Shown here piece by piece: positions 16,058-23,040 of a stretch of DNA of 23,581 nucleotides (positions are counted from its first letter, which is position 1; every line of letters begins with the position of its first letter). Both the position numbers and the translations under genes were made by a program. Source of the DNA: DATCLA01 sp036564195 (GTDB taxonomy: Bacteria > Bacillota > UBA4882 > UBA8346); assembly GCA_036564195.1 (NCBI GenBank), contig DATCLA010000018.1:1-23581 (forward strand). Reading direction: 5' to 3'. A model generated the notes under the pieces. That model saw only the letters and a list, made by a program, of their open reading frames with translations, did no database searches and was not told the origin of the DNA.

Positions 16058-16552
16058 ATGTTGATTTTAGGGATTGACCCGGGAACCGCGATTATGGGAT
16101 ATGGGCTGGTAGCGCAAGAGGGAAACCGTTTGAAATCCGTTGGTTACGGGAGCGTTCGGACTGAGTCCGGTCTGCCGACGGCCACGCGGCTTTTGAAGCT
16201 CTACCGAAGTCTGGAAACCCTGCTTGGTGAGTACCAGCCGGATGCCGTAGCTGTTGAGGAGCTCTTTTTTAACAAAAACACCCGGACTGCGTTAGCGGTG
16301 GGTCAGGCCCGAGGGGTAATCTTGTTGGCGGCGGCCTCCGCGGGGGTAGAAATTTTTGAGTATACCCCTTTACAAGTCAAACAAGGAGTGGTGGGTTATG
16401 GCCGGGCGGATAAACATCAGATTCAGGAGATGGTCAAGTTGCTGCTGGGCCTGGCCGAACTTCCCAAACCAGACGATGCTGCCGATGCCCTGGCAATTGC
16501 TATCTGCCACGCCCACTCCCGAAAGTTAACAGTGTTAAAAAAGGGCATCTAG
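16058..16552 (+). CDS. ruvC: Holliday junction resolvase RuvC
   Basis: Endonuclease that cuts four-way DNA junctions symmetrically, working with RuvAB in recombinational repair. 164 aa, the normal size. The four catalytic acidic residues are visible: Asp7 in ILGIDPGTA, Glu in VEELFF (about residue 68), and the Asp pair in DDAADALAIAICH near the C terminus. FFNKNTRTA and GYGRADKHQIQ are further family signatures. ATG 16058 has GGAGGG upstream. It begins the ruvC-ruvA-ruvB-queH run. Confidence 0.98.
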   Translation: MLILGIDPGTAIMGYGLVAQEGNRLKSVGYGSVRTESGLPTATRLLKLYRSLETLLGEYQPDAVAVEELFFNKNTRTALAVGQARGVILLAAASAGVEIFEYTPLQVKQGVVGYGRADKHQIQEMVKLLLGLAELPKPDDAADALAIAICHAHSRKLTVLKKGI

Positions 16553-16586
16553 TACTTTACACAGTACGATACGGTACAGTAAAGTA
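16553..16586. repeat. 34-bp nested palindrome between ruvC and ruvA
   Basis: TACTTTAC (16553-16560) and GTAAAGTA (16579-16586) form a perfect 8-bp stem. Inside it, GTAC at 16564-16567 pairs with GTAC at 16574-16577 around a six-base loop. It starts directly after the ruvC stop. No T tract follows, so it is not a classic terminator. It does not match the Firmicute LexA box (GAAC-N4-GTTC). Confidence 0.6.
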
Positions 16587-16605
16587 ATTATTAAGGAGAA
16601 CTAAA

Positions 16606-17196
16606 ATGATCGCAGTTTTAACCGGAAAAGTCGACAGTGTCAGCGGCGAAAGTTGTATTCTTGATGTTAACGGCGTGGGCTATCGAGTCCTGATGCCATT
16701 ACCGGCTTTGGAAGCCTTAAGTCATGAGCACGGTGTAGTGAAGGTTTATACTCATTTTCATTTACGGGAAGACGGAGCATTTTTATTTGGTTTTTTGAAT
16801 CCGGAGGATAAGGCGATCTTCGAAAAAATAATTAGTGTTTCGGGAATCGGGCCCAAAACCGGTCTGGCAATCCTGGGAACTCTGGGCGCGACCAAATTCC
16901 TGGAGGCGGTGGAACAAGAAGACCATCGCGCTCTGACCAGCGTTTCCGGAATAGGGTTGAAGACCGCCCAACGAATTATCCTCGAACTCAAAGGAAAGTT
17001 AGTCAGCATCTCCGCCAAGGCTAAAGTTAGTAACGCTGCGGCCAACAGCGCCTTTACCGATGCTGTTGATGCTCTGGTCACTTTGGGCTATTCGCAAAAA
17101 GAAGCAGTAGCCGTAGTTTCAACGATCGTTGCGACGGAACCGGACCTGACTACTCCGGAGATGGTACGGCGGGCTTTACAAAATTTAAGAAAGTGA
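16606..17196 (+). CDS. ruvA: Holliday junction branch migration protein RuvA
   Basis: DNA-binding subunit that forms tetramers on Holliday junctions and loads the RuvB motor. 196 aa, usual length. Domain I is the OB fold (MIAVLTGKVDSV ... YTHFHLREDGAFLFGF), domain II has the two helix-hairpin-helix motifs (ISVSGIGPKTGLAIL and LTSVSGIGLKTAQRII), and the C-terminal domain III that contacts RuvB is seen at DAVDALVTLGYSQKEA. TAAGGAG precedes the ATG. It lies 53 bases after ruvC and 10 bases before ruvB. Confidence 0.98.
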   Translation: MIAVLTGKVDSVSGESCILDVNGVGYRVLMPLPALEALSHEHGVVKVYTHFHLREDGAFLFGFLNPEDKAIFEKIISVSGIGPKTGLAILGTLGATKFLEAVEQEDHRALTSVSGIGLKTAQRIILELKGKLVSISAKAKVSNAAANSAFTDAVDALVTLGYSQKEAVAVVSTIVATEPDLTTPEMVRRALQNLRK

Positions 17197-17206
17197 TTTA
17201 ATTAAG

Positions 17207-18250
17207 ATGGAAATGGATGAACGGATTATCAGTACCTCCAAACTGGCGCTTGACTTTGATAATGAATATAATCTGCGGCCGCACTCTTTTGCCGAGTATA
17301 TCGGACAAAAACGGGTCAAGGAGAATATGGAACTCTTTATCGCGGCGGCCCGCAACCGCCGCGAGGCTCTGGACCATGTACTGTTGTACGGACCGCCCGG
17401 TTTAGGCAAGACCTCTTTAGCACATATTATCGCTAATGAGTTGCAGGTAAATATCAGGCTTACTTCCGGACCGGCCATCGAACGTCCGGCCGATCTGGCG
17501 GCAATCCTAACCAATCTGGAACCCAACGATGTATTGTTCATCGATGAAGTCCACCGTTTGAACCGCTCGGTCGAGGAGATTCTCTATCCGGCGATGGAGG
17601 ATTTTGCCCTTGACATCATTATTGGCAAAGGACCTAGTGCCCGTTCGGTCCGAGTGGATTTACCCCGGTTTACTCTGGTGGGGGCGACCACCCGGGCCGG
17701 TTCGTTGACTGCGCCGTTACGGGACAGATTTGGGATCATTAATCGCTTGGAGTTTTATGAACCTGAGGAGTTGAAACAGATCATTGAACGTTCGGCCCGG
17801 ATTTTAGAGATTGAGATTGACCAGACCGGCGCGATGGAGCTGGCCCGCCGTTCTCGAGGTACCCCGCGGATTGCCAACCGGTTGTTAAAACGGGTCCGGG
17901 ACTTTGCCCAGATTCGGGCAGGCGGGCTCATCACTGCAGCGGTTACCGATCAAGCATTAGCAATGTTAGAAGTAGACGAATTAGGGCTAGACCGGATTGA
18001 CCGAACTGTTTTGCTGACGATCATCGAAAAGTTTGACGGTGGTCCGGTAGGACTGGATACAATTGCCGCTGCCATCGGCGAAGAGTCGGAGACCATTGAG
18101 GATGTTTACGAGCCCTATTTACTTCAGATTGGGTTCATCAACCGGACGCCCCGGGGACGGGTAGCAACCCGTTGGGCCTATGAACATCTGAAAAAACCGT
18201 TCCCAAAATTGCATCAGCAGAACGGCCTCTTTGAAACCGAAGGAGAATGA
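17207..18250 (+). CDS. ruvB: Holliday junction branch migration ATPase RuvB
   Basis: Hexameric AAA+ motor that pumps DNA through RuvA-bound junctions. 347 aa. Walker A GPPGLGKT at residues 62-69, Walker B LFIDEVHRL near 108-116, sensor 1 GATTRAGSLTAPLRDRFG with the arginine finger near 155-172, sensor 2 GTPRIANRLL, and a C-terminal winged helix (GGPVGLDTIAAAIGEE ... RTPRGRVAT). ATG 17207 is used; ATG 17213 is an alternative that would give the more common MDER start, and the ribosome binding site does not decide clearly. The Glu-Gly-Glu end lies 6 bases before queH. Confidence 0.98.
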   Translation: MEMDERIISTSKLALDFDNEYNLRPHSFAEYIGQKRVKENMELFIAAARNRREALDHVLLYGPPGLGKTSLAHIIANELQVNIRLTSGPAIERPADLAAILTNLEPNDVLFIDEVHRLNRSVEEILYPAMEDFALDIIIGKGPSARSVRVDLPRFTLVGATTRAGSLTAPLRDRFGIINRLEFYEPEELKQIIERSARILEIEIDQTGAMELARRSRGTPRIANRLLKRVRDFAQIRAGGLITAAVTDQALAMLEVDELGLDRIDRTVLLTIIEKFDGGPVGLDTIAAAIGEESETIEDVYEPYLLQIGFINRTPRGRVATRWAYEHLKKPFPKLHQQNGLFETEGE

Positions 18251-18256
18251 TGATTT

Positions 18257-18799
18257 ATGTCAATGTTATTGCATGCCTGTTGTGGCCCGTGTTCTTGTTT
18301 TACTACCGAACGCCTGGCTGAGGAAGGAATTAAACCGACACTCTATTTTTATAATCCCAATATCCATCCTTATCAGGAATACCGGCGCCGCTGGGAGGGA
18401 TTACAACAATTGGCTGGACTGCGCCAATTGGAAGTGATTCGGGAGCCAGGTTATGAAATAGAAGATTTTTTGAGGCACGTTGCTCCGGATCCGACGAAAC
18501 GCTGCGCTTTCTGTTATCAACTTCGCTTGGGGAAGACAGCTGCCAAAGCGAAAGAATTGGGATTTCAGACCTTTGGGACTACTTTGCTGATCAGTCCCTA
18601 TCAAAACCGGGAAATGTTATGCGAAATTGGGCATAGCCTAGCCCGCCAATATGGGCTGGAATTTCATGATGAAGATTTTCGTCCCGGTTTTCGTAGAAGT
18701 CAGGCATTGGCGAAAGAGTATGGTTTATACCGGCAGGGTTATTGTGGGTGTATCTATAGTGAAAAGGAACGGTATTATAAAGAAGATCGTCCCAAGTAA
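18257..18799 (+). CDS. queH: Epoxyqueuosine reductase QueH
   Basis: Reduces epoxyqueuosine to queuosine in tRNA, the last step of queuosine synthesis, replacing unrelated QueG. 180 aa. The DUF208/QueH cysteine set is present: LLHACCGPCS at the N terminus, RCAFCYQLRL in the middle and GYCGCIYS at the C terminus. These bind a 4Fe-4S cluster and an additional metal site in characterised members. YFYNPNIHPYQEYRRR is a family signature. It is translationally close to ruvB (6-base gap), a frequent neighbourhood in Firmicutes. The AAGGAGAATGATGATTT region supplies the ribosome binding site. Confidence 0.95.
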   Translation: MSMLLHACCGPCSCFTTERLAEEGIKPTLYFYNPNIHPYQEYRRRWEGLQQLAGLRQLEVIREPGYEIEDFLRHVAPDPTKRCAFCYQLRLGKTAAKAKELGFQTFGTTLLISPYQNREMLCEIGHSLARQYGLEFHDEDFRPGFRRSQALAKEYGLYRQGYCGCIYSEKERYYKEDRPK

Positions 18800-18870
18800 C
18801 CCGCGGATGTTGCTGAATCCCGATAATCAAATGTGCAACAAGATAATGAAAGATTAATGGAGGCATGGAA

Positions 18871-19095
18871 ATGTCTGAGTTTTCAGGATTCGGGAAGATG
18901 TTAGTGCTGATCGGTCTAATTTTAATCGGGGCAGGGGGGCTGTTCTGGCTGGGTGGTAAAATACCGGGAATCGGCAAACTGCCTGGAGATATCATCATCA
19001 AACGGGAGAACTTTAGCTTTTATTTCCCATTGACCACCTGTGTCCTCCTAAGTCTGCTCCTTTCATTGTTGCTTGCTTTGTTGCGGAGACATTGA
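18871..19095 (+). CDS. DUF2905 family small membrane protein
   Basis: 74-residue membrane protein of unknown function. ATG 18865 is only one base from GGAGG (18859-18863), so ATG 18871 (MSEFSGFGK) is preferred. Two hydrophobic helices, LVLIGLILIGAGGLFWLGG and YFPLTTCVLLSLLLSLLLAL, flank the conserved IPGIGKLPGDIIIKRENFSFYFP, the DUF2905 signature. The family often sits in ruv/queuosine/recombination gene runs, as here. It ends 2 bases before the recO start, suggesting coupled translation. Confidence 0.92.
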   Translation: MSEFSGFGKMLVLIGLILIGAGGLFWLGGKIPGIGKLPGDIIIKRENFSFYFPLTTCVLLSLLLSLLLALLRRH

Positions 19096-19097
19096 CG

Positions 19098-19838
19098 ATG
19101 TCAGTCTACCAGACGAAAGTGATTATTCTGCGTACCCGGAATTTGGGGGAAGCTGATCGGATTCTGGTGCTGTTAAGTGAGGATCATGGTAAATTTGAAG
19201 CTGTGGCCAAAGGAGCCCGGCGGCAACGTAGCCGGTTTGTCGGCAATACCCTGCCGTTTAATTATTTACAGGTGCAGTTGTTCAGCGGTAAAAACCTGGA
19301 ACAACTGAGCCAGGCTGAAGTGATTCATCCCTTTACAGTGCTGCGAGAAGATTTGGTTAAAATGGCTTATGCCAGTTATTGGGTAGATTTGGTGGATAGC
19401 TTTTTTCCGGAGCAAGAAGGAGCCGGTGAAGTGTTCCGGTTTTTGTTGGCTGCTTTTATAACCCTTGAGCGAACGGCTGTTCCGCAACTGTTAAATCTGG
19501 CTTTTCAAGCTCGACTGTTGAATTACCTAGGTTACCAGCCTGAATTGGACACTTGCGTCAACTGTCACAGCAGTGAATCCCTTAATTTCTTCTCGGTTGC
19601 TGGTGGCGGCGTACTCTGCCGGCACTGCGCCGCAACGAATGGGAATTTAATTATGATTCAACAGCGGGAACTGGTCCAACTAGCTCAACTTCAGACCACC
19701 GACATCCGCCAACTGGGCCTACTTCAAATTACCCCGGAAAGTCAACAAACCCTCGATAGAATTCTACGGAGCTTTATTGAGTACCGCCTGGACCGTCCGT
19801 TAAAATCTCAGGTTTTTCTCGATCAGATTCTGCATTAG
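19098..19838 (+). CDS. recO: DNA repair protein RecO
   Basis: Recombination mediator that helps RecR load RecA on SSB-coated DNA. 246 aa, the usual length. ATG 19098 (MSVYQTKVIILRTRNLGEADRIL) is preferred over the in-frame TTG at 19092, with GGAG nine bases upstream. The N-terminal OB fold includes KFEAVAKGARRQRSRF. A helical domain follows with a zinc finger at about residues 152-178 (CVNCHS ... GGGVLCRHC). The C terminus RPLKSQVFLDQIL is typical. The preceding DUF2905 stop is 2 bases away. Confidence 0.97.
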   Translation: MSVYQTKVIILRTRNLGEADRILVLLSEDHGKFEAVAKGARRQRSRFVGNTLPFNYLQVQLFSGKNLEQLSQAEVIHPFTVLREDLVKMAYASYWVDLVDSFFPEQEGAGEVFRFLLAAFITLERTAVPQLLNLAFQARLLNYLGYQPELDTCVNCHSSESLNFFSVAGGGVLCRHCAATNGNLIMIQQRELVQLAQLQTTDIRQLGLLQITPESQQTLDRILRSFIEYRLDRPLKSQVFLDQILH

Positions 19839-19948
19839 CCTGATCCGGCAGTAATATCTTTTACTGAAACCGGGAACTCTATCGCTAATGGCATCGGTAA
19901 TTACCTCAATGGAAAAAATGCCGTTAGATTTTGATGGAGGCGTTGCAG

Positions 19949-20335
19949 ATGGAAAACCTTGAAAAAATTGATATTTTACGAGCTCGGATGAATGTTAACT
20001 ATGAAGTAGCCAAACACGCCTTGGAGTCGCGAAATTGGGATGTGGTGGATGCTTTGGTCTTTTTGGAGCAGGAAGAACGTAACCGCAAGGAGGAGATCCT
20101 GGTCCGCGGCAATGAGTTGGTTGACAAGATTAAAGAGGTGGTCCGGAAAGGTAATGTCACCCGAATCCGAGTTAAACAGGATGATAAAGTATTGATCGAA
20201 ATACCGGTAACTGCCGGTGTGGTCGGAGCATTATTGGCTCCCCAATTGGCAATTATTGGAGCGGTAGCCGCTTTAATTAGCCGCTGTACCGTTGAGGTGG
20301 AGAGATCTAATCCGGTGCCGCCGTTAAACCATTGA
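19949..20335 (+). CDS. DUF4342 domain protein with N-terminal UBA-like helical domain
   Basis: 128-residue protein of unknown function. In-frame TTG 19931 and ATG 19934 exist, but GGAGG at 19936-19940 points to ATG 19949 (MENLEKIDILR). Residues about 5-40 (ILRARMNVNYEVAKHALESRNWDVVDAL, three helices) resemble a UBA/TS-N fold. Residues about 45-125 are DUF4342: GNELVDKIKEVVRKGNVTRI, then IEIPVTAGVVGALLAPQLA and a hydrophobic stretch ending SRCTVEVER. The hydrophobic segment may be a membrane helix. It lies between recO and the glycine T-box; its stop codon overlaps the -35 box of the next promoter. The UBA-like call is by pattern only. Confidence 0.85.
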   Translation: MENLEKIDILRARMNVNYEVAKHALESRNWDVVDALVFLEQEERNRKEEILVRGNELVDKIKEVVRKGNVTRIRVKQDDKVLIEIPVTAGVVGALLAPQLAIIGAVAALISRCTVEVERSNPVPPLNH

Positions 20336-20360
20336 CAGCCTAAGTGGGATTTGATATATT
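20332..20360 (+). promoter_or_regulatory. Sigma-A promoter for the T-box/spoIIM-like/glyS transcript
   Basis: A perfect -35 TTGACA (20332-20337), a spacer of 17 bases, and -10 TATATT (20355-20360, 5 of 6 to consensus). The -35 box contains the stop codon of the DUF4342 gene. Transcription would begin near 20367, about 35 bases before the T-box leader. Confidence 0.8.
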
Positions 20361-20400
20361 TAAATATACACTAATAACTGCAAACGACTATAAAATATAC

Positions 20401-20592
20401 GGCTATGAAAAAGAAGAGTACTATGGAAGTCCGCTGTAGAGAGCCGGATTAGGGTGGAAACCGGTGCGGATCAAATAGGAAGGCACTTTGGAGCCATTTT
20501 GAACCAAAGCGGGTCCGAAAACGGGCCAAGCAGGGTGGAACCGCGGGAAACCTCTCGTCCCTGAGTTAGGACAGAGTAAGGTTTCTTTTTTT
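20401..20592 (+). promoter_or_regulatory. Glycine T-box riboswitch leader with GGC specifier and terminator
   Basis: The leader senses uncharged tRNA-Gly and stops transcription when the tRNA is charged. The invariant T-box AGGGTGGAACCGCGG is at 20532-20546. Stem I carries AGAGAG (20440-20445) and distal CCGG/CCGG pairing. TCCGC and GCGGA pair around 20432 and 20466. The specifier loop reads AGGAAGGCAC, placing glycine codon GGC at 20482-20484 after the conserved GAA. The terminator stem is GAAACCT (20547-20553) with AGGTTTC (20579-20585), followed by T7 (20586-20592). It agrees with glyS downstream. The left edge is approximate. Confidence 0.95.
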
Positions 20593-20702
20593 GTGAAAAA
20601 CGAAAATAAGCGGTGGTGTACGGCGCCGCAATGTGATGTTCCTTATCAGCTGGGATTGAAAAGAAAACAGCAATGGGTTTGCTGGATACTTGGGGAGGTT
20701 GT

Positions 20703-21308
20703 ATGGAAGAGCTAAAAAAATTAATCCGGCGGGACTGGCGGCATTTGGGATGGTTGGCGGCAACATTTTTCTTCGCAATTATTCTGGGACGGTATTTGCA
20801 ACAAAGCCAACCGCAACTCATCGCTAAGTTTGGTAAGGATTATTTTAAAAAATTTGAACAACTGGCTGATTTAATAAAAGGGCAGCCGCTGTGGATGGAA
20901 GTTATGATTATCTGGTTTAATAATATTACGGCATCGGTTACCGCCATTCTGTCTGGGATCTTCTTACCGGTGCTGCCCATCTTATCATTAATGGCAAACG
21001 GCCTAATGATCGGGGTTTTCCAAGTAATGGTTAAAGCACAACAGGGCATGAGTATGACCCGGTTTTACTTGGGATTAATTCCCCATGGAATCTTGGAATT
21101 ACCGGCTTTTTTTATTGCGGTCGGTCTGGGAGTCCGTTTCGGTTTTCTTCCCTACCGGCTCATCTGGCAACGGCACATGTCAAAGCAACGCAAACCGTTG
21201 CTCCGGATTTTTTTAAGGGAAGCCAGTTTGTATTTGAGTTTAATTACGTTCATGTTATTGGTGGCGGCTCTATTTGAGGTAACAGTCAGCCCGTTGTTCT
21301 TACGATAA
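20703..21308 (+). CDS. SpoIIM-family (stage II sporulation protein M-like) membrane protein
   Basis: 201-residue polytopic membrane protein. ATG 20703 has GGGGAGG just upstream (four-base gap); an in-frame ATG at 20673 would add ten residues and lacks a site. Hydrophobic segments occur at about residues 16-34, 75-95, 96-115, 125-150 and 175-198. Signatures include WFNNITASVTAILSGIFLPVLP, MANGLMIGV and LGLIPHGILELPAFFIAVGLGVRFG, matching SpoIIM-like proteins. In sporulating Bacilli SpoIIM anchors the SpoIIDMP engulfment complex; many homologues are of unknown role, so sporulation is not assured here. It is the first gene after the glycine T-box and 82 bases ahead of glyS, so it appears to be under glycine-tRNA control. 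Confidence 0.85.
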   Translation: MEELKKLIRRDWRHLGWLAATFFFAIILGRYLQQSQPQLIAKFGKDYFKKFEQLADLIKGQPLWMEVMIIWFNNITASVTAILSGIFLPVLPILSLMANGLMIGVFQVMVKAQQGMSMTRFYLGLIPHGILELPAFFIAVGLGVRFGFLPYRLIWQRHMSKQRKPLLRIFLREASLYLSLITFMLLVAALFEVTVSPLFLR

Positions 21309-21390
21309 CATGAAATACCTGAGGCGGTTGCGCTTGGCGTAGACCAATCAGTAAACTGAATACCATTTTCATAAATTGGAGGAGGATCAT

Positions 21391-22704
21391 ATGTCGGAAA
21401 TTAGTGCGACAACAACGATGGAAAAGATCGTTTCGTTAGCGAAACGGAGGGGCTTTATCTTTCAGTCCAGTGAAATCTATGGTGGGCTCAATAGTTGTTG
21501 GGATTACGGCCCGTTAGGGGTGGAGTTGAAAAATAATGTCAAACGTGCCTGGTGGCGGAAGGTAGTTCAGGAGCGCGATGATGTGGTGGGACTGGATGCC
21601 AGTATTCTGATGCATCCCCGCGTCTGGGAAGCCAGCGGTCATGTGGCTGGTTTCTCCGATCCCATGGTTGACTGTAAATCCTGCAAACAGCGTTTTCGTG
21701 CCGATCATTTGGAAGGGGACCGTTGTCCGGCCTGCGGCGGCGAATTGACCGAAGCCCGTCAGTTTAATTTGATGTTTAAGACTTTTATGGGTCCGGTAGA
21801 GGATAATGCCTCAGTAATTTACTTGCGTCCTGAAACTGCCCAGGGCATTTTTGTCAATTTTAACAACGTCCAGACTACAACCAGGATGAAATTGCCTTTT
21901 GGCATCGCCCAGATCGGTAAATCGTTCCGAAATGAGATTACGCCTGGGAACTTTACTTTCCGGACCCGCGAGTTTGAACAGATGGAGATCGAATACTTCG
22001 TCAAGCCCGGCAGTGACGAGCAGTTTCATCAAGAGTGGATTGAACAGCGCTTTCAGTGGTACCTGGATTTGGGGCTGACCAGAGAGCGATTACGGTTACG
22101 GGCGCATGATGCCGACGAGTTAGCCCATTATGCCAAAGGCTGTTACGATATTGAATACTATTTCCCGATGGGCTGGTCGGAACTGGAGGGAATTGCCAAC
22201 CGGACTGATTTTGACCTGAAACGGCACGCTGAATACAGCGGCCAGCGGATGGACTACTTTGACCAGGAAACCAATGAACATTATATTCCTTATGTTATTG
22301 AACCTTCGGCCGGGGCTGACCGGGGTACTCTGGCGTTTTTACTGGATGCTTATCATGAGGAACCGGATAAGGATGAAGTCCGGGTGGTACTAAAACTACA
22401 TCGGGCTTTAGCTCCGTATAAAGTGGCGGTGTTGCCGTTATCTAAGAAAGAACCCTTAGTCAATATGGCCAAAAACATTGAAAAGGAACTGTGCAAATAT
22501 TGGATGGTAGACTATGACGATTCCAAGGCCATCGGCAGAAGGTATCGCCGTCAGGATGAGATCGGGACCCCTTACTGTGTTACCGTTGACTTTCAGAGCC
22601 TGGAAGACCAGGCGGTAACGGTTCGGGATCGTGACACCATGGAGCAAGAACGGATTTCCGTAACCGATTTAAGTAAGTATTTGTGGGATAAGTTGAGCTG
22701 GTAA
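21391..22704 (+). CDS. glyS: Glycine--tRNA ligase, single-chain (alpha2) type
   Basis: Charges tRNA-Gly with glycine. 437 aa, class II aminoacyl-tRNA synthetase. ATG 21391 follows GGAGGAGG; an in-frame TTG at 21376 is not needed. Features: MEKIVSLAKRRGFIFQSSEIYGG start, motif 1 region around LKNNVKRAWWRKVV, a zinc-like pair CKSCKQRF and CPACGGEL at about residues 95-120, motif 2 SFRNEITPGNFTFRTREFEQMEIEYF region, motif 3 GADRGTLAFLLDAY, and a C-terminal anticodon-binding domain (LHRALAPYKVAVLPLSKKE ... YDDSKAIGRRYRRQDEIGTP). This is the archaeal/eukaryal-like homodimeric form, not the alpha2beta2 GlyQ/GlyS form. It is controlled by the glycine T-box at 20401-20592. Confidence 0.97.
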   Translation: MSEISATTTMEKIVSLAKRRGFIFQSSEIYGGLNSCWDYGPLGVELKNNVKRAWWRKVVQERDDVVGLDASILMHPRVWEASGHVAGFSDPMVDCKSCKQRFRADHLEGDRCPACGGELTEARQFNLMFKTFMGPVEDNASVIYLRPETAQGIFVNFNNVQTTTRMKLPFGIAQIGKSFRNEITPGNFTFRTREFEQMEIEYFVKPGSDEQFHQEWIEQRFQWYLDLGLTRERLRLRAHDADELAHYAKGCYDIEYYFPMGWSELEGIANRTDFDLKRHAEYSGQRMDYFDQETNEHYIPYVIEPSAGADRGTLAFLLDAYHEEPDKDEVRVVLKLHRALAPYKVAVLPLSKKEPLVNMAKNIEKELCKYWMVDYDDSKAIGRRYRRQDEIGTPYCVTVDFQSLEDQAVTVRDRDTMEQERISVTDLSKYLWDKLSW

Positions 22705-22730
22705 GTAAGTCTAATCAGATTACAGAAAAA

Positions 22731-22768
22731 AGCGGTCGTTTGGGAAACTGTCAACGACAGCTTTTTTT
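22731..22768 (+). terminator. Rho-independent terminator after glyS
   Basis: AGC-G-GTCGTT (22731-22740) pairs with AACGAC-A-GCT (22753-22762), one mismatch, followed by T7 (22762-22768). It lies 26 bases after the glyS stop. Confidence 0.75.
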
Positions 22769-22832
22769 ATATAGATTGTCAAAATGTAAGTTAAATACAG
22801 AGAAAGTTTATAAAGCAGTGCCGGTAGGTTAA

Positions 22833-23036
22833 AATTACCTACCATCGGTCTTTGCTGCGGTTACCAGTGAAGTGGCAATGGGTAAGATTATGATTGCCGA
22901 TATTGAAGGAAGCTTCCTACCCATGGCCGAAAATACAATATTAAATATCCAAAACCGGGAATTTACTAAGTTTGGCAGGTTAACCGCAAGTTTAGCTAGA
23001 AATAGCACTGTTATTAAGAGAGATGGGAGAACTTAA
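22833..23036 (+). other. Unidentified short open frame, possible gene fragment, in the glyS-ung gap
   Basis: The gap 22705-23040 holds the glyS terminator, a 7-bp stem-loop at 22823-22843 (GGTAGGT with ACCTACC), and an open frame of 67 codons between stops at 22830 and 23034. It reads NYLPSVFAAVTSEVAMGKIM and, later, LPMAENTILNIQNREFTKFG. I do not recognise it. GTG 22872 or ATG 22878 could start it, but no ribosome binding site precedes either. Given other remnants in this window it may be the tail of a lost gene. Coding status is doubtful. Confidence 0.25.
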
Positions 23037-23040
23037 GAAA

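Noticed and set aside
18591..19001. Minus-strand 136-codon frame across queH and DUF2905
   Set aside because: Antisense to two recognisable genes and without a recognisable domain.
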